A stretch of 64,000 bases of DNA from Pseudoalteromonas gelatinilytica (GTDB lineage: Bacteria > Pseudomonadota > Gammaproteobacteria > Enterobacterales > Alteromonadaceae), in the NCBI RefSeq assembly GCF_001641615.1, contig NZ_LRRU01000022.1:124001-188000 (forward strand), in the 5' to 3' direction. Within the stretch, counting starts at the first letter, position 1. The number at the start of each line of letters is the position of its first letter. Below are positions 35,416 through 45,156 of the stretch, piece after piece. The notes beneath the pieces are model-generated. The model was not told the origin of the DNA. It saw only the letters and a list, made by a program, of their open reading frames with translations, and ran no database searches. The position numbers and the translations under genes were made by a program.

Positions 35416-35431
35416 TGGCTTACCTTTTGCA
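35416..35431 (+). promoter_or_regulatory. Sigma-54 promoter motif for flgBCDE
   Basis: TGGCTT-N5-TTGCA, GG and GC ten bases apart; the -12 element is 36 bp before the flgB ATG. Confidence 0.8.
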
Positions 35432-35466
35432 TTATCCCCTGTAGAGTCAATTTTTTGGAGATGGTT

Positions 35467-35877
35467 ATGGCTATCAGTTTTGATAAAGCATTTGGTGTTC
35501 ATCCTCATGCGATGTTGATCCGTTCACAACGCGCTGAGTTATTAGCGACAAATATCGCTAATGCTGATACGCCGGGCTACAAAGCGAAAGATATCGATTT
35601 TGCCTCGGCATTAAAAGCGGCAAAAAGCAACCAACAGGGCGGCAACAGCATGGTTCGAACCGATGCAAAACATATTGCCGGAGGCAGTCGTTTTGTTGGT
35701 GGTGCAGAAATGTTTCGTACGCCAAATCAAGCAGATACAGGTGATGGTAACTCTGTTGATATACAAGTGGAACGAAACTTGTATGTACAAAACTCATTAG
35801 AGTATCAGGCAAGCCTGCAATTTATGAGTAGTAAAATTTCAGGCCTTAAAAAAGCCCTCGGTAGTCAAGGAGCTTAA
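35467..35877 (+). CDS. flgB: Flagellar proximal rod protein FlgB
   Basis: 136 aa. Start ATG 35467 (MAISFDKAFGVHPHAM) six bases after GGAG; it matches the family start. The rod motif is TNIANADTPGYKAKDIDF, and the C-terminal NSLEYQASLQFMSSKIS helix packs in the D0 core. First gene of the flgBCDE unit. Confidence 0.95.
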   Translation: MAISFDKAFGVHPHAMLIRSQRAELLATNIANADTPGYKAKDIDFASALKAAKSNQQGGNSMVRTDAKHIAGGSRFVGGAEMFRTPNQADTGDGNSVDIQVERNLYVQNSLEYQASLQFMSSKISGLKKALGSQGA

Positions 35878-35879
35878 TC

Positions 35880-36311
35880 ATGAGTTTGTATAATGTTTTT
35901 GATATTTCAGCAACCGGTATGACCGCGCAAAATGTTCGCCTAAATACCACAGCCAGTAATATCTCGAATGCGAATACGATTAGTTCTAGCCAAGACAAAA
36001 CGTACCGAGCGCGCCATCCTGTTTTTGCCGCTGAGTTGACTAAAGCGTCATCATCACAAAGCAATCCTCAGGGCTCTTCTGTAGGCGTTAAAGTGTTAGG
36101 CATTGTAGAGAGCGATAAGCCACTACAAATTGAATATAACCCGAACCACCCAAGTGCGGATGAAAACGGTTATATCTACAAACCTAACGTTAATGTCGTA
36201 GAAGAAATGGCAAATATGATTTCTGCCTCTCGCTCTTACCAAACAAATGTGCAAGTTGCTGATGCAGCTAAGCAAATGTTAAGTAAAACACTGTTGTTAG
36301 GACAACGGTAA
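35880..36311 (+). CDS. flgC: Flagellar proximal rod protein FlgC
   Basis: 143 aa with N-terminal FDISATGMTAQNVRLNTTAS and C-terminal NVNVVEEMANMISASRSYQT rod-family helices. It starts 2 bp after the flgB stop, so translation is coupled. Insert YRARHPVFAAEL is typical of FlgC. Confidence 0.95.
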   Translation: MSLYNVFDISATGMTAQNVRLNTTASNISNANTISSSQDKTYRARHPVFAAELTKASSSQSNPQGSSVGVKVLGIVESDKPLQIEYNPNHPSADENGYIYKPNVNVVEEMANMISASRSYQTNVQVADAAKQMLSKTLLLGQR

Positions 36312-36324
36312 TCGAGGATAAGTT

Positions 36325-37008
36325 ATGAGTAACGACATCAGCTCTGCATCATCATCCTATTTGGATAGCTTGCGTTGGAATCAAAGCAATACGCAAACAA
36401 CTGAAGAAGACAACAACACGCTTTCTCAGGAAGATTTCTTTTCGTTGTTAACACAGCAGTTGTCGTTCCAGGATCCGAGTAATCCAGCAGATAACGATCA
36501 AATGATTGCGCAAATGACGAACTTCACTATGGCTGAAGGTATTTCAAACTTAAATGAAAAGTTTGATTCACTCACTGCGTCAATGACATCGAACTCTGCA
36601 TTACAAGCTTCAACACTTGTGGGAAAACAAGCACTGCTTGAATCTGACACCATTGATTTTGATGGTGAAAATGCAGCAAAAGGCTCGGTGGTTGCAGAAA
36701 CAGCGGTTGAAACACTGACGCTGAGAATTACAGATTCATCAGGCCAGTTAGTACGCACCATTGATTTAGGATCTCAGTCAGCAGGTGCACTGCGTTTTGA
36801 GTGGGATGGCAAAGATAACGATGGCAATGTACTCCCTGAAGGTGAGTATGACATCAGTGCTGAAGGCTATGTAAATGGTGACTACAGCAGCCTGCCAATG
36901 GCGACCTTTAAAAATATTGAAAGTGTCAATATCAATGGTAGCAGCGGCATTATCGTAAATACAAAAGAGGGTGCGGTTAGGCTGACTGATATAGCTGAAA
37001 TCGCATAA
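36325..37008 (+). CDS. flgD: Hook-capping protein FlgD
   Basis: Scaffold that caps the growing hook. 227 aa; N-terminal LSQEDFFSLLTQQLSFQDPS and DNDQMIAQMTNFTMAEGI, then the central FlgD Ig-like/Tudor region (LRITDSSGQLVRTIDLGSQS, EWDGKDNDGNVLPEGEYDI). It lies between flgC and flgE, as expected. Confidence 0.95.
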   Translation: MSNDISSASSSYLDSLRWNQSNTQTTEEDNNTLSQEDFFSLLTQQLSFQDPSNPADNDQMIAQMTNFTMAEGISNLNEKFDSLTASMTSNSALQASTLVGKQALLESDTIDFDGENAAKGSVVAETAVETLTLRITDSSGQLVRTIDLGSQSAGALRFEWDGKDNDGNVLPEGEYDISAEGYVNGDYSSLPMATFKNIESVNINGSSGIIVNTKEGAVRLTDIAEIA

Positions 37009-37060
37009 GTAAAAAAAGGTTTGGGTTAGCTTAGGCTAAGAGATAGGTTAGAGGTGAGTT

Positions 37061-38428
37061 ATGAGCTTCAATATTGCATTAACAGGTTTAGCAGCCGCGC
37101 AAAAAGATTTAGACGTTACCGCAAATAACATTGCGAACGTGAATACTACGGGCTTCAAAGAGTCTCGTGCAGAGTTTGCTGATGTGTACGCATCATCAGT
37201 ATTTAGCTCTGGTAAAACAAAAAATGGTGACGGTGTAAGAACAACCATGGTGGCACAGCAATTCCACCAAGGTTCGTTATCATTCACAAATAACTCTTTA
37301 GATTTAGCGATTACGGGTGAAGGTTACTTCGCAATGGCTAATGACTTAGGTGCACAAGACTTTACTTATACGCGTGCTGGTGCGTTCAAACTTAATAAAG
37401 ATAACTTTATTGTTGATGCGAGCGGCAATTACTTACAAGGTTTCCCTGTTGATGAAGCAACCGGTGATACAACCTCTGTTAGTTTAAGTACTTCATCTGC
37501 ACTACAAATTCCTGATGCTTCAGGTTCACCGCGTGCAACGACGAATGTTTACTCATCATTTAACCTTGATTCGCGTGCCTCTGCGCCAACAGTGACACCA
37601 TTTGATCCTGAAACAAGTGCGACTTACAACAGTTCAACGTCGACAACTGTATATGATTCATTAGGTGAGCCACATATTTTACAATTCTTCTTTGTGAAAA
37701 CTGACTCAGCGACTACAGGTAATGAGAATGAGTGGGAAGTGTATGCAACACTTGATGAAAAGCCATTTGATTCTAGTGGTGTAGAGCAAACAACAACACC
37801 TTATACTCCATTAACTACATTCCAATTTGATGCGAGCGGTTTACCACTTAGCACGGATGGTGTAGCAAATACAGATACAACTTTTAATCCTTTAACCCTA
37901 CCAAATGGTGCCGGTGCTGCAACAGGTCTATCTGATTTACTTTCTAATGGTGCGAGCTTCCCAGATGATGTAACAATGAACTGGCGTGATGAAGCGGCAA
38001 CAGCGAATAAAGTACCAACTCAATATGCAAGTAACTTTGAAGTGAAAGCACTTGAGCAAGACGGTGCGACGGTAGGTCGTCTATCGGGTATTGATATCGG
38101 CTCTGATGGTAAAATTGTTGCATCGTATAGTAATGGTGATACCTCGTTCTTAGGTCAAGTTGCAATGGTTCGTTTTTCGAACTCACAAGGTTTACAGCAA
38201 GTAGGTAATACTTCTTGGAAGAAGAGTTTAACGTCAGGTGAGCCAATTGCTGGTGAACCAGGTTCAGGTACTTTAGGTTCAATCAACTCATCAGCACTTG
38301 AGCAATCAAATGTTAACTTAACGAATGAACTTGTTGATTTGATTAGTGCGCAGCGTAACTTCCAAGCTAACTCACGTGCGCTTGAGGTTAACTCAACGCT
38401 ACAACAAAACATCCTACAGATCCGTTAA
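37061..38428 (+). CDS. flgE: Flagellar hook protein FlgE
   Basis: 455 aa structural hook subunit: N-terminal MSFNIALTGLAAAQKDLDVT and ANNIANVNTTGFKESRAEF, the FlgE D2-like insert in the middle (residues about 150-330), and the C-terminal NVNLTNELVDLISAQRNFQA signature. A terminator follows, ending the flgBCDE unit. Confidence 0.96.
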   Translation: MSFNIALTGLAAAQKDLDVTANNIANVNTTGFKESRAEFADVYASSVFSSGKTKNGDGVRTTMVAQQFHQGSLSFTNNSLDLAITGEGYFAMANDLGAQDFTYTRAGAFKLNKDNFIVDASGNYLQGFPVDEATGDTTSVSLSTSSALQIPDASGSPRATTNVYSSFNLDSRASAPTVTPFDPETSATYNSSTSTTVYDSLGEPHILQFFFVKTDSATTGNENEWEVYATLDEKPFDSSGVEQTTTPYTPLTTFQFDASGLPLSTDGVANTDTTFNPLTLPNGAGAATGLSDLLSNGASFPDDVTMNWRDEAATANKVPTQYASNFEVKALEQDGATVGRLSGIDIGSDGKIVASYSNGDTSFLGQVAMVRFSNSQGLQQVGNTSWKKSLTSGEPIAGEPGSGTLGSINSSALEQSNVNLTNELVDLISAQRNFQANSRALEVNSTLQQNILQIR

Positions 38429-38456
38429 TCTTAACGGCTCTAAGCATAATCCGACA

Positions 38457-38490
38457 CGAAGGCTGCTCCCTCTATTGGCAGCCTTTTTTC
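38457..38490 (+). terminator. Intrinsic terminator after flgE
   Basis: Stem AAGGCTGC / GCAGCCTT with an eleven-base loop and a run of six T, 30 bp after the flgE stop. Confidence 0.85.
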
Positions 38491-38537
38491 ATTCTAGCAG
38501 CTCATTTTTCTCTCCTATTTCAGCGTCAATTTTACTT

Positions 38538-38553
38538 TGGCACTTTTATTGCA
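38538..38553 (+). promoter_or_regulatory. Sigma-54 promoter for flgFGHI
   Basis: TGGCAC-N5-TTGCA, a perfect match to consensus; the -12 element is 37 bp before the flgF ATG. Confidence 0.9.
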
Positions 38554-38588
38554 TTTCTTAGTTATCGTATTTTTAGTGAGTCAATGTT

Positions 38589-39353
38589 ATGGACAAAATG
38601 GTCTACATTGCCATGTCGGGTGCTAAGCAAAGTTTGCGCGGTCTTGAGCTCAAGGCTAACAATCTTGCGAATGCTAACACCACTGGCTTTAAAGCTGATT
38701 TTGCACAAGCTCGCTCTATGCAAGCCTTCGGTGAAGGTCTGCCATCTAGGGTGTTTGCAATGCAAGAACGCCCAGGATCTAACATGCAATCAGGTGGTTA
38801 TGTAGAAACTGGCCGTGAGCTTGATATTGCTATGAGTGACCGTGGTTGGTTGAGTGTACAAGATGCCTCAGGCAATGAGGCGTACACCAAAACAGGCACA
38901 TTAAACATTACTCCAGATGGCGCGTTGATCACCAGCCATGGCCGTCAAGTAATTGGCGAAGGTGGTCCAATCATTCTGCCATTACCTATCGAGAAAGTTG
39001 AGTTTAGTGAAGACGGTGCTATTCAGGTTCGCCCGCAAGGTGCACCAGCGAACTTTTTAGAAGTGGTTGATCGCTTAAAAGTGATTGAGGCTGATAACAC
39101 TCAGCTTGAAAAAGGTAATGACGGTTTATTTCGACCAAAAGAAGACATGCTGATCAATGACCTGTGTGGTTTTTGTGATATTTCGCCAAATGTGAAAGTA
39201 CTATCGGGAACGCTTGAAATGTCAAACGTAAACCCGGTGCATGAAATGGTCGACATGATCAGCAATCAACGCCAATTTGAATTACAAGTTAAATTGATGA
39301 AAACAGCCGAAGAGCTCGATGAGCGTCAAGATCAGCTGTTACGCATTGTTTAA
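38589..39353 (+). CDS. flgF: Flagellar proximal rod protein FlgF
   Basis: 254 aa: N-terminal MDKMVYIAMSGAKQSLRGLE and ANNLANANTTGFKADFAQA, C-terminal MSNVNPVHEMVDMISNQRQFE. First gene of flgFGHI, with its own sigma-54 promoter and a terminator behind it. Length agrees with FlgF rather than FlgG; it and flgG share the N-domain. Confidence 0.95.
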   Translation: MDKMVYIAMSGAKQSLRGLELKANNLANANTTGFKADFAQARSMQAFGEGLPSRVFAMQERPGSNMQSGGYVETGRELDIAMSDRGWLSVQDASGNEAYTKTGTLNITPDGALITSHGRQVIGEGGPIILPLPIEKVEFSEDGAIQVRPQGAPANFLEVVDRLKVIEADNTQLEKGNDGLFRPKEDMLINDLCGFCDISPNVKVLSGTLEMSNVNPVHEMVDMISNQRQFELQVKLMKTAEELDERQDQLLRIV

Positions 39354-39374
39354 GATGACTGAGAGGGTAGAGTT

Positions 39375-40163
39375 ATGAATCCTGCATTATGGATCAGTAA
39401 AACCGGGCTTGACGCCCAGCAAACCGATATTTCGGTGATCTCAAATAATCTCGCGAATGCCAGCACGGTCGGTTACAAAAAAAGCCGCGCCGTATTTGAA
39501 GATTTACTATATCAAAACATCAACCAACCAGGTGGTCGTTCGTCACAAGACACTGAAATGCCATCAGGCTTAATGCTTGGTGCGGGTGCCAAAGTGGTTG
39601 CCAACCAAAAGAACTTTTCACAAGGTAACATGCTTACCACTGAAAATTCATTGGACTGGATGATTTCAGGCCCAGGTTTTTTTGAAGTGCAATTACCAGA
39701 TGGCAACATTGCCTATTCGCGTAACGGTCAATTCACGACTGACGAAGATGGCCGCATTGTAACATCGGGCGCGGGTTTTCCTTTGCAACCGGAAATGAAT
39801 GTTCCAGACGATGCGCAATCAATTACTGTTTCACAAGACGGTGAAGTGTCAGTGCGTATTTCAGGGCAACCAGACAACGTGGTCATTGGTCAGCTAACGA
39901 TTAGTGATTTTATTAATCCATCGGGTCTTGAGCCTATGGGACAAAACTTATACACAGAAACCGCTGTAAGTGGTGCGCCGGTGCAAGGTAACCCAGGTAT
40001 CGATGGTTTAGGTACGGTGGTTCAAGGTTCCCTTGAAACCTCTAACGTGAATGTAACTGAAGAGCTTGTTAACTTGATCGAAACACAACGAATTTATGAA
40101 ATGAATTCAAAAGTGATTTCAGCGGTTGATGAAATGCTTAGTTACATCAATCAACAGCTTTAA
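39375..40163 (+). CDS. flgG: Flagellar distal rod protein FlgG
   Basis: 262 aa: MNPALWISKTGLDAQQTDIS, NNLANASTVGYKKSRAVFED, the FlgG-specific NQPGGRSSQDTEMPSGLMLG segment, and the C-terminal SNVNVTEELVNLIETQRIYE. Builds the straight distal rod through the P and L rings. Confidence 0.96.
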   Translation: MNPALWISKTGLDAQQTDISVISNNLANASTVGYKKSRAVFEDLLYQNINQPGGRSSQDTEMPSGLMLGAGAKVVANQKNFSQGNMLTTENSLDWMISGPGFFEVQLPDGNIAYSRNGQFTTDEDGRIVTSGAGFPLQPEMNVPDDAQSITVSQDGEVSVRISGQPDNVVIGQLTISDFINPSGLEPMGQNLYTETAVSGAPVQGNPGIDGLGTVVQGSLETSNVNVTEELVNLIETQRIYEMNSKVISAVDEMLSYINQQL

Positions 40164-40178
40164 TGGGTAGGAGGCAGC

Positions 40179-40862
40179 ATGCGTAATATTATCTTAGTCA
40201 CATCGGCAGCATTAATGCTGGGTGGTTGTATGACAACGCAAAATCATCATGTGGTTCAGGATGACCCTTACTATGCGCCTATGTACCCTGAGCCAACAAC
40301 AGAGCCGATGGTACCTACAGGGTCGTTGTTTGATAGTTACTCATCAAATGATTTGTACTCGGATAAAAAGGCACTGCGTGCTGGCGATATCATTACGGTT
40401 AAATTGCAAGAATCAACGCAAGCCACCAAAGCCGCTAAAACCGAGACCGACAAAGAAACGGACGCCAGTTTAGACCCTGTTATAGGCCTTGGCGGTAATC
40501 CGGTCAACATTGGTGGTGACAGCATTCAATTTGGTATTGGTTCTGGGGCATCATTTAAAGGTGACTCAAAGTCTAACCAATCAAACAGCTTATTTGGTGA
40601 TATTTCTGTCAATGTGATGCGTGTTCTACCCAATGGCAACTTGGTTATTCGCGGTGAAAAATGGCTCACTTTGAACACAGGTGAAGAGTTTATTCGCTTA
40701 GAAGGTTTGGTTCGCCCTGAAGATGTTGCCGCAGATAACACGGTCACATCAAATCGTATTGCCAATGCGCGCATTCAATATTCAGGTAAAGGGCAAATTC
40801 AAGAAACGCAAAGTGCAGGTTGGCTGTCTCGTTTCTTTAGTAGTTCGCTTTTCCCATTTTAG
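40179..40862 (+). CDS. flgH: Flagellar L-ring protein FlgH
   Basis: 227-aa outer-membrane lipoprotein, lipobox LGGC at Cys17. The ring domain holds GSLFDSYSSNDLYSDKKALR, RAGDIITVKLQESTQATKAA, NVMRVLPNGNLVIRGEKWL and LEGLVRPEDVAADNTVTSNR. The RBS GGAGG precedes ATG 40179. Confidence 0.96.
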   Translation: MRNIILVTSAALMLGGCMTTQNHHVVQDDPYYAPMYPEPTTEPMVPTGSLFDSYSSNDLYSDKKALRAGDIITVKLQESTQATKAAKTETDKETDASLDPVIGLGGNPVNIGGDSIQFGIGSGASFKGDSKSNQSNSLFGDISVNVMRVLPNGNLVIRGEKWLTLNTGEEFIRLEGLVRPEDVAADNTVTSNRIANARIQYSGKGQIQETQSAGWLSRFFSSSLFPF

Positions 40863-40874
40863 AGGAATAAAGTC

Positions 40875-41969
40875 ATGAATGGGTTTAAATACATCATCGC
40901 TCTTTGCTTAATTAGCCTGCAGTTTTCTGCACAGGCTGAGCGAGTCAAAGATGTATCTATGGTTGAGGGCGTGCGCTCAAACCAATTAGTGGGGTATGGT
41001 TTAGTGGTTGGTTTACCTGGCACTGGTGAGCAAAGCCGATTTACACAACAAAGCTTTAAAGCCATGCTGAATGGCTTTGGTATCACTTTACCTGATAGCT
41101 TAAAACCTAAAATTAAAAATGTTGCTGCTGTGGCAGTGCATGCTGAGTTACCAGCGTTCAGAAAGCCTGGTCAAACCATTGATATTACCGTGTCGTCTAT
41201 TGGTAGTGCGGGCAGTTTACGTGGCGGTACATTGTTACAAACCTTCCTAAAAGGGGTTGATGGCAATACTTATGCAATTGCGCAAGGTAGTTTAGTGGTT
41301 GGTGGTTTAGGTGCTGAAGGGGCTGATGGTAGCCGTGTAATTATTAACACGCCTACAGTGGGTCGTATTCCAAATGGTGCTATTGTTGAACGTGCTATTA
41401 AGAGCCCGTTTATGCAAGGTGACTACATTACCTTCAATTTAAATCGTCCAGATTTCACAACGGCAAAACGCTTAGAGCAAACCATTAATGATTTAGTGGG
41501 TCCTGACAGTGCTCAGGCAATAGATGCAGCCTCTGTGCGTGTATTGGCACCGCGTGATGCATCTCAACGTGTCGCGTATTTGTCTACCCTTGAAAACTTA
41601 GAGTTTAAACCGGCAGATACCGCAGCAAAAATTATTGTCAATTCGCGAACAGGCACAATTGTGATTGGCAAAAACGTGAAGCTACAGCCAGCAGCTATTA
41701 CCCATGGTGGTTTAACGGTCACCATTGCTGAGCAGCAAAATGTCTCACAGCCAAATGCCTTAAGTGATGGTGAAACCACGGTTACCAATCAAAGCATTAT
41801 TGATGTCAATGAAGATGACTCACGTGCTTTTGTTTTCAATCCGGGTGTTAATCTAGATGACCTCGTTCGCGCAATCAATGAAGTGGGGGCCGCGCCGGGT
41901 GATTTAATGGCAATCCTTGAAGCTTTAAAAGAAGCGGGGGCGATAAACGGGCAACTGGTTATCATTTAA
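40875..41969 (+). CDS. flgI: Flagellar P-ring protein FlgI
   Basis: 364 aa with signal peptide ending AQA, then RVKDVSMVEGVRSNQLVGYG and VVGLPGTGEQ. The long conserved body includes GGTLLQTFLKGVDGNTYAIA and LNRPDFTTAKRLEQTINDL. The C-terminal GDLMAILEALKEAGAINGQL closes the ring. Needs FlgA for assembly. A terminator follows directly. Confidence 0.96.
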   Translation: MNGFKYIIALCLISLQFSAQAERVKDVSMVEGVRSNQLVGYGLVVGLPGTGEQSRFTQQSFKAMLNGFGITLPDSLKPKIKNVAAVAVHAELPAFRKPGQTIDITVSSIGSAGSLRGGTLLQTFLKGVDGNTYAIAQGSLVVGGLGAEGADGSRVIINTPTVGRIPNGAIVERAIKSPFMQGDYITFNLNRPDFTTAKRLEQTINDLVGPDSAQAIDAASVRVLAPRDASQRVAYLSTLENLEFKPADTAAKIIVNSRTGTIVIGKNVKLQPAAITHGGLTVTIAEQQNVSQPNALSDGETTVTNQSIIDVNEDDSRAFVFNPGVNLDDLVRAINEVGAAPGDLMAILEALKEAGAINGQLVII

Positions 41970-41972
41970 ATT

Positions 41973-41998
41973 AAAACGCGCTTTCGGGCGCGTTTTTT
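41973..41998 (+). terminator. Intrinsic terminator after flgI
   Basis: Stem AAAACGCGC / GCGCGTTTT, six-base loop and T run. Confidence 0.9.
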
Positions 41999-42108
41999 GT
42001 TTTTATACCTCTTAATCCTTCAGTGTATAAATATCAGTCAAAACCTTGACCCTGAAGTTACTCCACTCCTATATCCTTTATTAGCCATTCATTTATAAAG
42101 TTTTTTAT

Positions 42109-42124
42109 TGGCGCAATTTTTGCA
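42109..42124 (+). promoter_or_regulatory. Sigma-54 promoter motif for flgJKL
   Basis: TGGCGC-N5-TTGCA, GG and GC ten bases apart; the -12 is 39 bp before the flgJ ATG. Confidence 0.8.
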
Positions 42125-42162
42125 TTTTAATTTTCATTATTAACTATTGTGTCAAAAAGCTG

Positions 42163-43131
42163 ATGGATACTAATCATCTCGACAAGCAAAACTTTTTTGA
42201 TTTAGGCAACTTAGACTCGTTACGTCAAAGTGCGCTAAAAAGTGATGCCTCTAGCGATGCGTCAAAAGAGGCGCTGAAAAAAGCGGCGGCACAATTTGAA
42301 TCTATTTTCACTCAAATGCTGCTTAAAAGTATGCGTAAGGCAAATGAAGCGTTTGAAGATAAAGACAGCCCATTTAATTCAAGCGGTGTTAAGTTTTTTG
42401 AAGAGATGCATGACCAACAGATGTCGGTTGAGCTTTCATCAAAAGGTTCGCTCGGCTTAGCTGATTTAATTGTTCAGCAGCTCTCGCCTGATGGTAAACA
42501 GTTTACCCCGGGGTCTGTGCTTAGAACGACGGCTGAGTTTGATAGTGATAAACGCGCCCGCGGCGTAGCGAATGACAGCCACGACATTAAATCTGAGTCA
42601 CAGCCTGTTGCAGATACATCAGCAAACGAGCAAACAGATAATCGTTTTGAAGATGCTGAGTCATTCATTAGCTCTATTTGGGAGCACGCAAAAAATGCAG
42701 CACAGAAGATTGGTTTAAACCCTGCAGTGATGGTGGCTCAAGCAGCCCTTGAAACAGGCTGGGGAAAACACATCATCAGCAAAGCTGATGGCACAAGTAG
42801 TAACAACTTATTCAATATTAAATCGGATAGAAGCTGGCAAGGTGACAAAGCGAGTAAAGTCACGCTTGAATTTGAACAAGGCGTGCCTGTTAAAAAGCAA
42901 GCTAGTTTCCGCTCTTATCAATCGATTAAAGACAGTGTTAACGATTTTGTGGATTTCTTAAATGAAAACCCACGTTATCAAGAAGCACTTAATAATACCG
43001 CAGAGCCTGCTGCCTTTTTAGATTCGTTACAAAAAGCAGGTTATGCAACTGATCCAAATTATGCCGATAAAATTAAGCAGGTATTGAAGCGTGTTGAGCT
43101 TCAAAGCGTCGCTGCTTCATTGGTACGTTAA
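42163..43131 (+). CDS. flgJ: Flagellar rod cap and muramidase FlgJ
   Basis: 322 aa bifunctional protein. The N-terminal rod-cap domain holds AAAQFESIFTQMLLKSMRKA. The C-terminal glucosaminidase-type peptidoglycan hydrolase (about 170-320) has GLNPAVMVAQAALETGWGKH with catalytic Glu197 and NNLFNIKSDRSWQG. It opens a hole in peptidoglycan for the rod. Weak Shine-Dalgarno (AAAAAG) before ATG 42163. Confidence 0.96.
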   Translation: MDTNHLDKQNFFDLGNLDSLRQSALKSDASSDASKEALKKAAAQFESIFTQMLLKSMRKANEAFEDKDSPFNSSGVKFFEEMHDQQMSVELSSKGSLGLADLIVQQLSPDGKQFTPGSVLRTTAEFDSDKRARGVANDSHDIKSESQPVADTSANEQTDNRFEDAESFISSIWEHAKNAAQKIGLNPAVMVAQAALETGWGKHIISKADGTSSNNLFNIKSDRSWQGDKASKVTLEFEQGVPVKKQASFRSYQSIKDSVNDFVDFLNENPRYQEALNNTAEPAAFLDSLQKAGYATDPNYADKIKQVLKRVELQSVAASLVR

Positions 43132-43144
43132 GGAGTAGACCCTC

Positions 43145-45154
43145 ATGTCATTTAGCTTATATGACATAGCAAATGCCGGTGTAAGAGCTAACTCTGAGCT
43201 TTTACAAACCACCAGTAAGAACATCGCCAACGTTAATACCGAGGGCTATGTACGTGAGCGCACTGAGTTCACAACCATGATCGATAACCAAGTAGGTCGT
43301 GGTGAAACGTATCGTTTACTGAATGAATTTGCGCAAAAGCAATTAAATAGAGATACCTCAAATAAAGCATTCTTTGATCAGTTTGTGACAGAAGCAAGCC
43401 GTGTAGATAGCTTGTTCTCAGAAGAGTCAAACAGCTTATCAACTAGTATCAACTCGTTTTTTAACAATGTACAAGAAAGCTTAAATCAACCGTCATCAAC
43501 AGTTGCACGCTCATTAGTAATGACAGATGCACAAAACTTGATTGATCAAATGGACAGATTATCGAGCATTGTGGTCGACCAAAAAGCGGTGGTGAATGAG
43601 CAGCTAGAAATTTTTTCTGAAGAAGCCAATAACCTGATCCAAAATATCAGTGATCTAAATACTAAGATTGCCTCAGTTCACGGTACTGATCGTGAGTCAG
43701 TATCAAGTGGTTTATACAATGAACGAGATAAAGCGATTCGTGATTTATCTGAGCTGATTGATATTGAAACACTCGATGGTAATAACGGCGAAAAACAAGT
43801 GTATTTAGGCTCTGGTCAAGCACTTGTCATGCAAAGTGGCTCATTTAACCTATTTTCATTCAGTGGCGATCCTGATCCTAATTTTAAAGAACTGAGACTC
43901 GATGTGAACGGTGGCAAAGCTGTGCCGCTTGATGTCGATGTGAGTAAGTTAAAAGGTAAAATTGGCGGCTTGTTGGCGTTTCGTGACGATATTTTAGTGC
44001 CAGCGCAAAACCAACTTGGTCAAATGGGATTAGCGTTAGCTGATGCCTTTAATCAGCAAAACCGTTTAGGTATGGACGCTAATGGTGAAATTGGTGGTGA
44101 TATATTTGCAATTCCAACCGTTGATGCGTTTGGCTATCAAGCTAATACGGGCACATCAACAATGACGGCAACGGTGGAACCAGGTAAAGGCAGCGAATTG
44201 CCAGCGAGTGATTTTATTATTACCTATACCAGTGCAACCACCGTTGAAATTCAGGCAATCGATAACAAAGGCGAACCTATTGGCACTGCGTCAACAGCCA
44301 ATGTAACGGCAGGAGTGATTGACTCATCAACCATCACTGGCGGTGAGGCATTTGGCTTACAGCTTAATGTATCAGGCACAGCAAATACTGGTGACCAATT
44401 TATGGTGAAGCTAAATTCACAAGCTGCAACGACCCTAGAGCTTGCAACTGAGCGCCCTGAAGACCTAGCGTTAGCATCACCTATTCGAACTGCGAACGAT
44501 ATCAATAATACCAGCGATGCAAGTATTTCTGCTGGCACAGTGTCTGATATTGATAACTCAACGGGGATCACGGTTGGTCCACCACCGAGTTTGGCGAATG
44601 GTGATATCACACTCGTGAAAACGGCGAATGCTAACGAATATCAAATCACAGACGGCAACGGTACATCGACGTTTACCATAACACCGCCTGCTGAGAATAT
44701 TCTTGCTCAAGCTGGGGCACCTTATGATACCTACGGTTTTGACTTCAATATTGAAGGCTCACCTGCAACAGGGGACACCTTCACACTTGAGTTTAACACC
44801 GGGGGTTTTGATGATAACCGCAATGGCTTGCTATTAGCTAATTTACAAAACGGTGAGCTAGTGCGTCAAAATGTTGAAGCAAGTAGTACTGCTGATAATC
44901 ATAAAACCTTTAATCAAGCTTATTCGGCCATTGTCACTGATATTGGTGTTGTGACCAGTCAAGCTCAAACCAATGGTGCGGCTTTTACAGCATTGGCTGA
45001 TCAGTCTGAAGCTTGGTATGAATCGCTATCAGGTGTAAACCTTGATGAAGAAGCTGCTAACTTACTTCGTTTTCAACAATCGTATGCAGCATCAGCACAG
45101 GTACTTGCAACAGCACGTACTATTTTTGACACCTTATTAAGTGCGGCGAGGTAA
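43145..45154 (+). CDS. flgK: Hook-filament junction protein FlgK (HAP1)
   Basis: 669 aa: N-terminal SLYDIANAGVRANSELLQTT and SKNIANVNTEGYVRERTEF, long Ser/Thr-rich middle (about 320-560) with repeated NITT-like beta segments, C-terminal GVNLDEEAANLLRFQQSYAA. Longer than E. coli FlgK (547), the excess being in the surface-exposed middle. Chaperoned by FlgN. Confidence 0.95.
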   Translation: MSFSLYDIANAGVRANSELLQTTSKNIANVNTEGYVRERTEFTTMIDNQVGRGETYRLLNEFAQKQLNRDTSNKAFFDQFVTEASRVDSLFSEESNSLSTSINSFFNNVQESLNQPSSTVARSLVMTDAQNLIDQMDRLSSIVVDQKAVVNEQLEIFSEEANNLIQNISDLNTKIASVHGTDRESVSSGLYNERDKAIRDLSELIDIETLDGNNGEKQVYLGSGQALVMQSGSFNLFSFSGDPDPNFKELRLDVNGGKAVPLDVDVSKLKGKIGGLLAFRDDILVPAQNQLGQMGLALADAFNQQNRLGMDANGEIGGDIFAIPTVDAFGYQANTGTSTMTATVEPGKGSELPASDFIITYTSATTVEIQAIDNKGEPIGTASTANVTAGVIDSSTITGGEAFGLQLNVSGTANTGDQFMVKLNSQAATTLELATERPEDLALASPIRTANDINNTSDASISAGTVSDIDNSTGITVGPPPSLANGDITLVKTANANEYQITDGNGTSTFTITPPAENILAQAGAPYDTYGFDFNIEGSPATGDTFTLEFNTGGFDDNRNGLLLANLQNGELVRQNVEASSTADNHKTFNQAYSAIVTDIGVVTSQAQTNGAAFTALADQSEAWYESLSGVNLDEEAANLLRFQQSYAASAQVLATARTIFDTLLSAAR

Positions 45155-45156
45155 TT

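Noticed and set aside
43861..44820. Separate gene in the FlgK middle region because of its unusual composition
   Set aside because: The frame is continuous, and long Ser/Thr-rich inserts are usual in FlgK.
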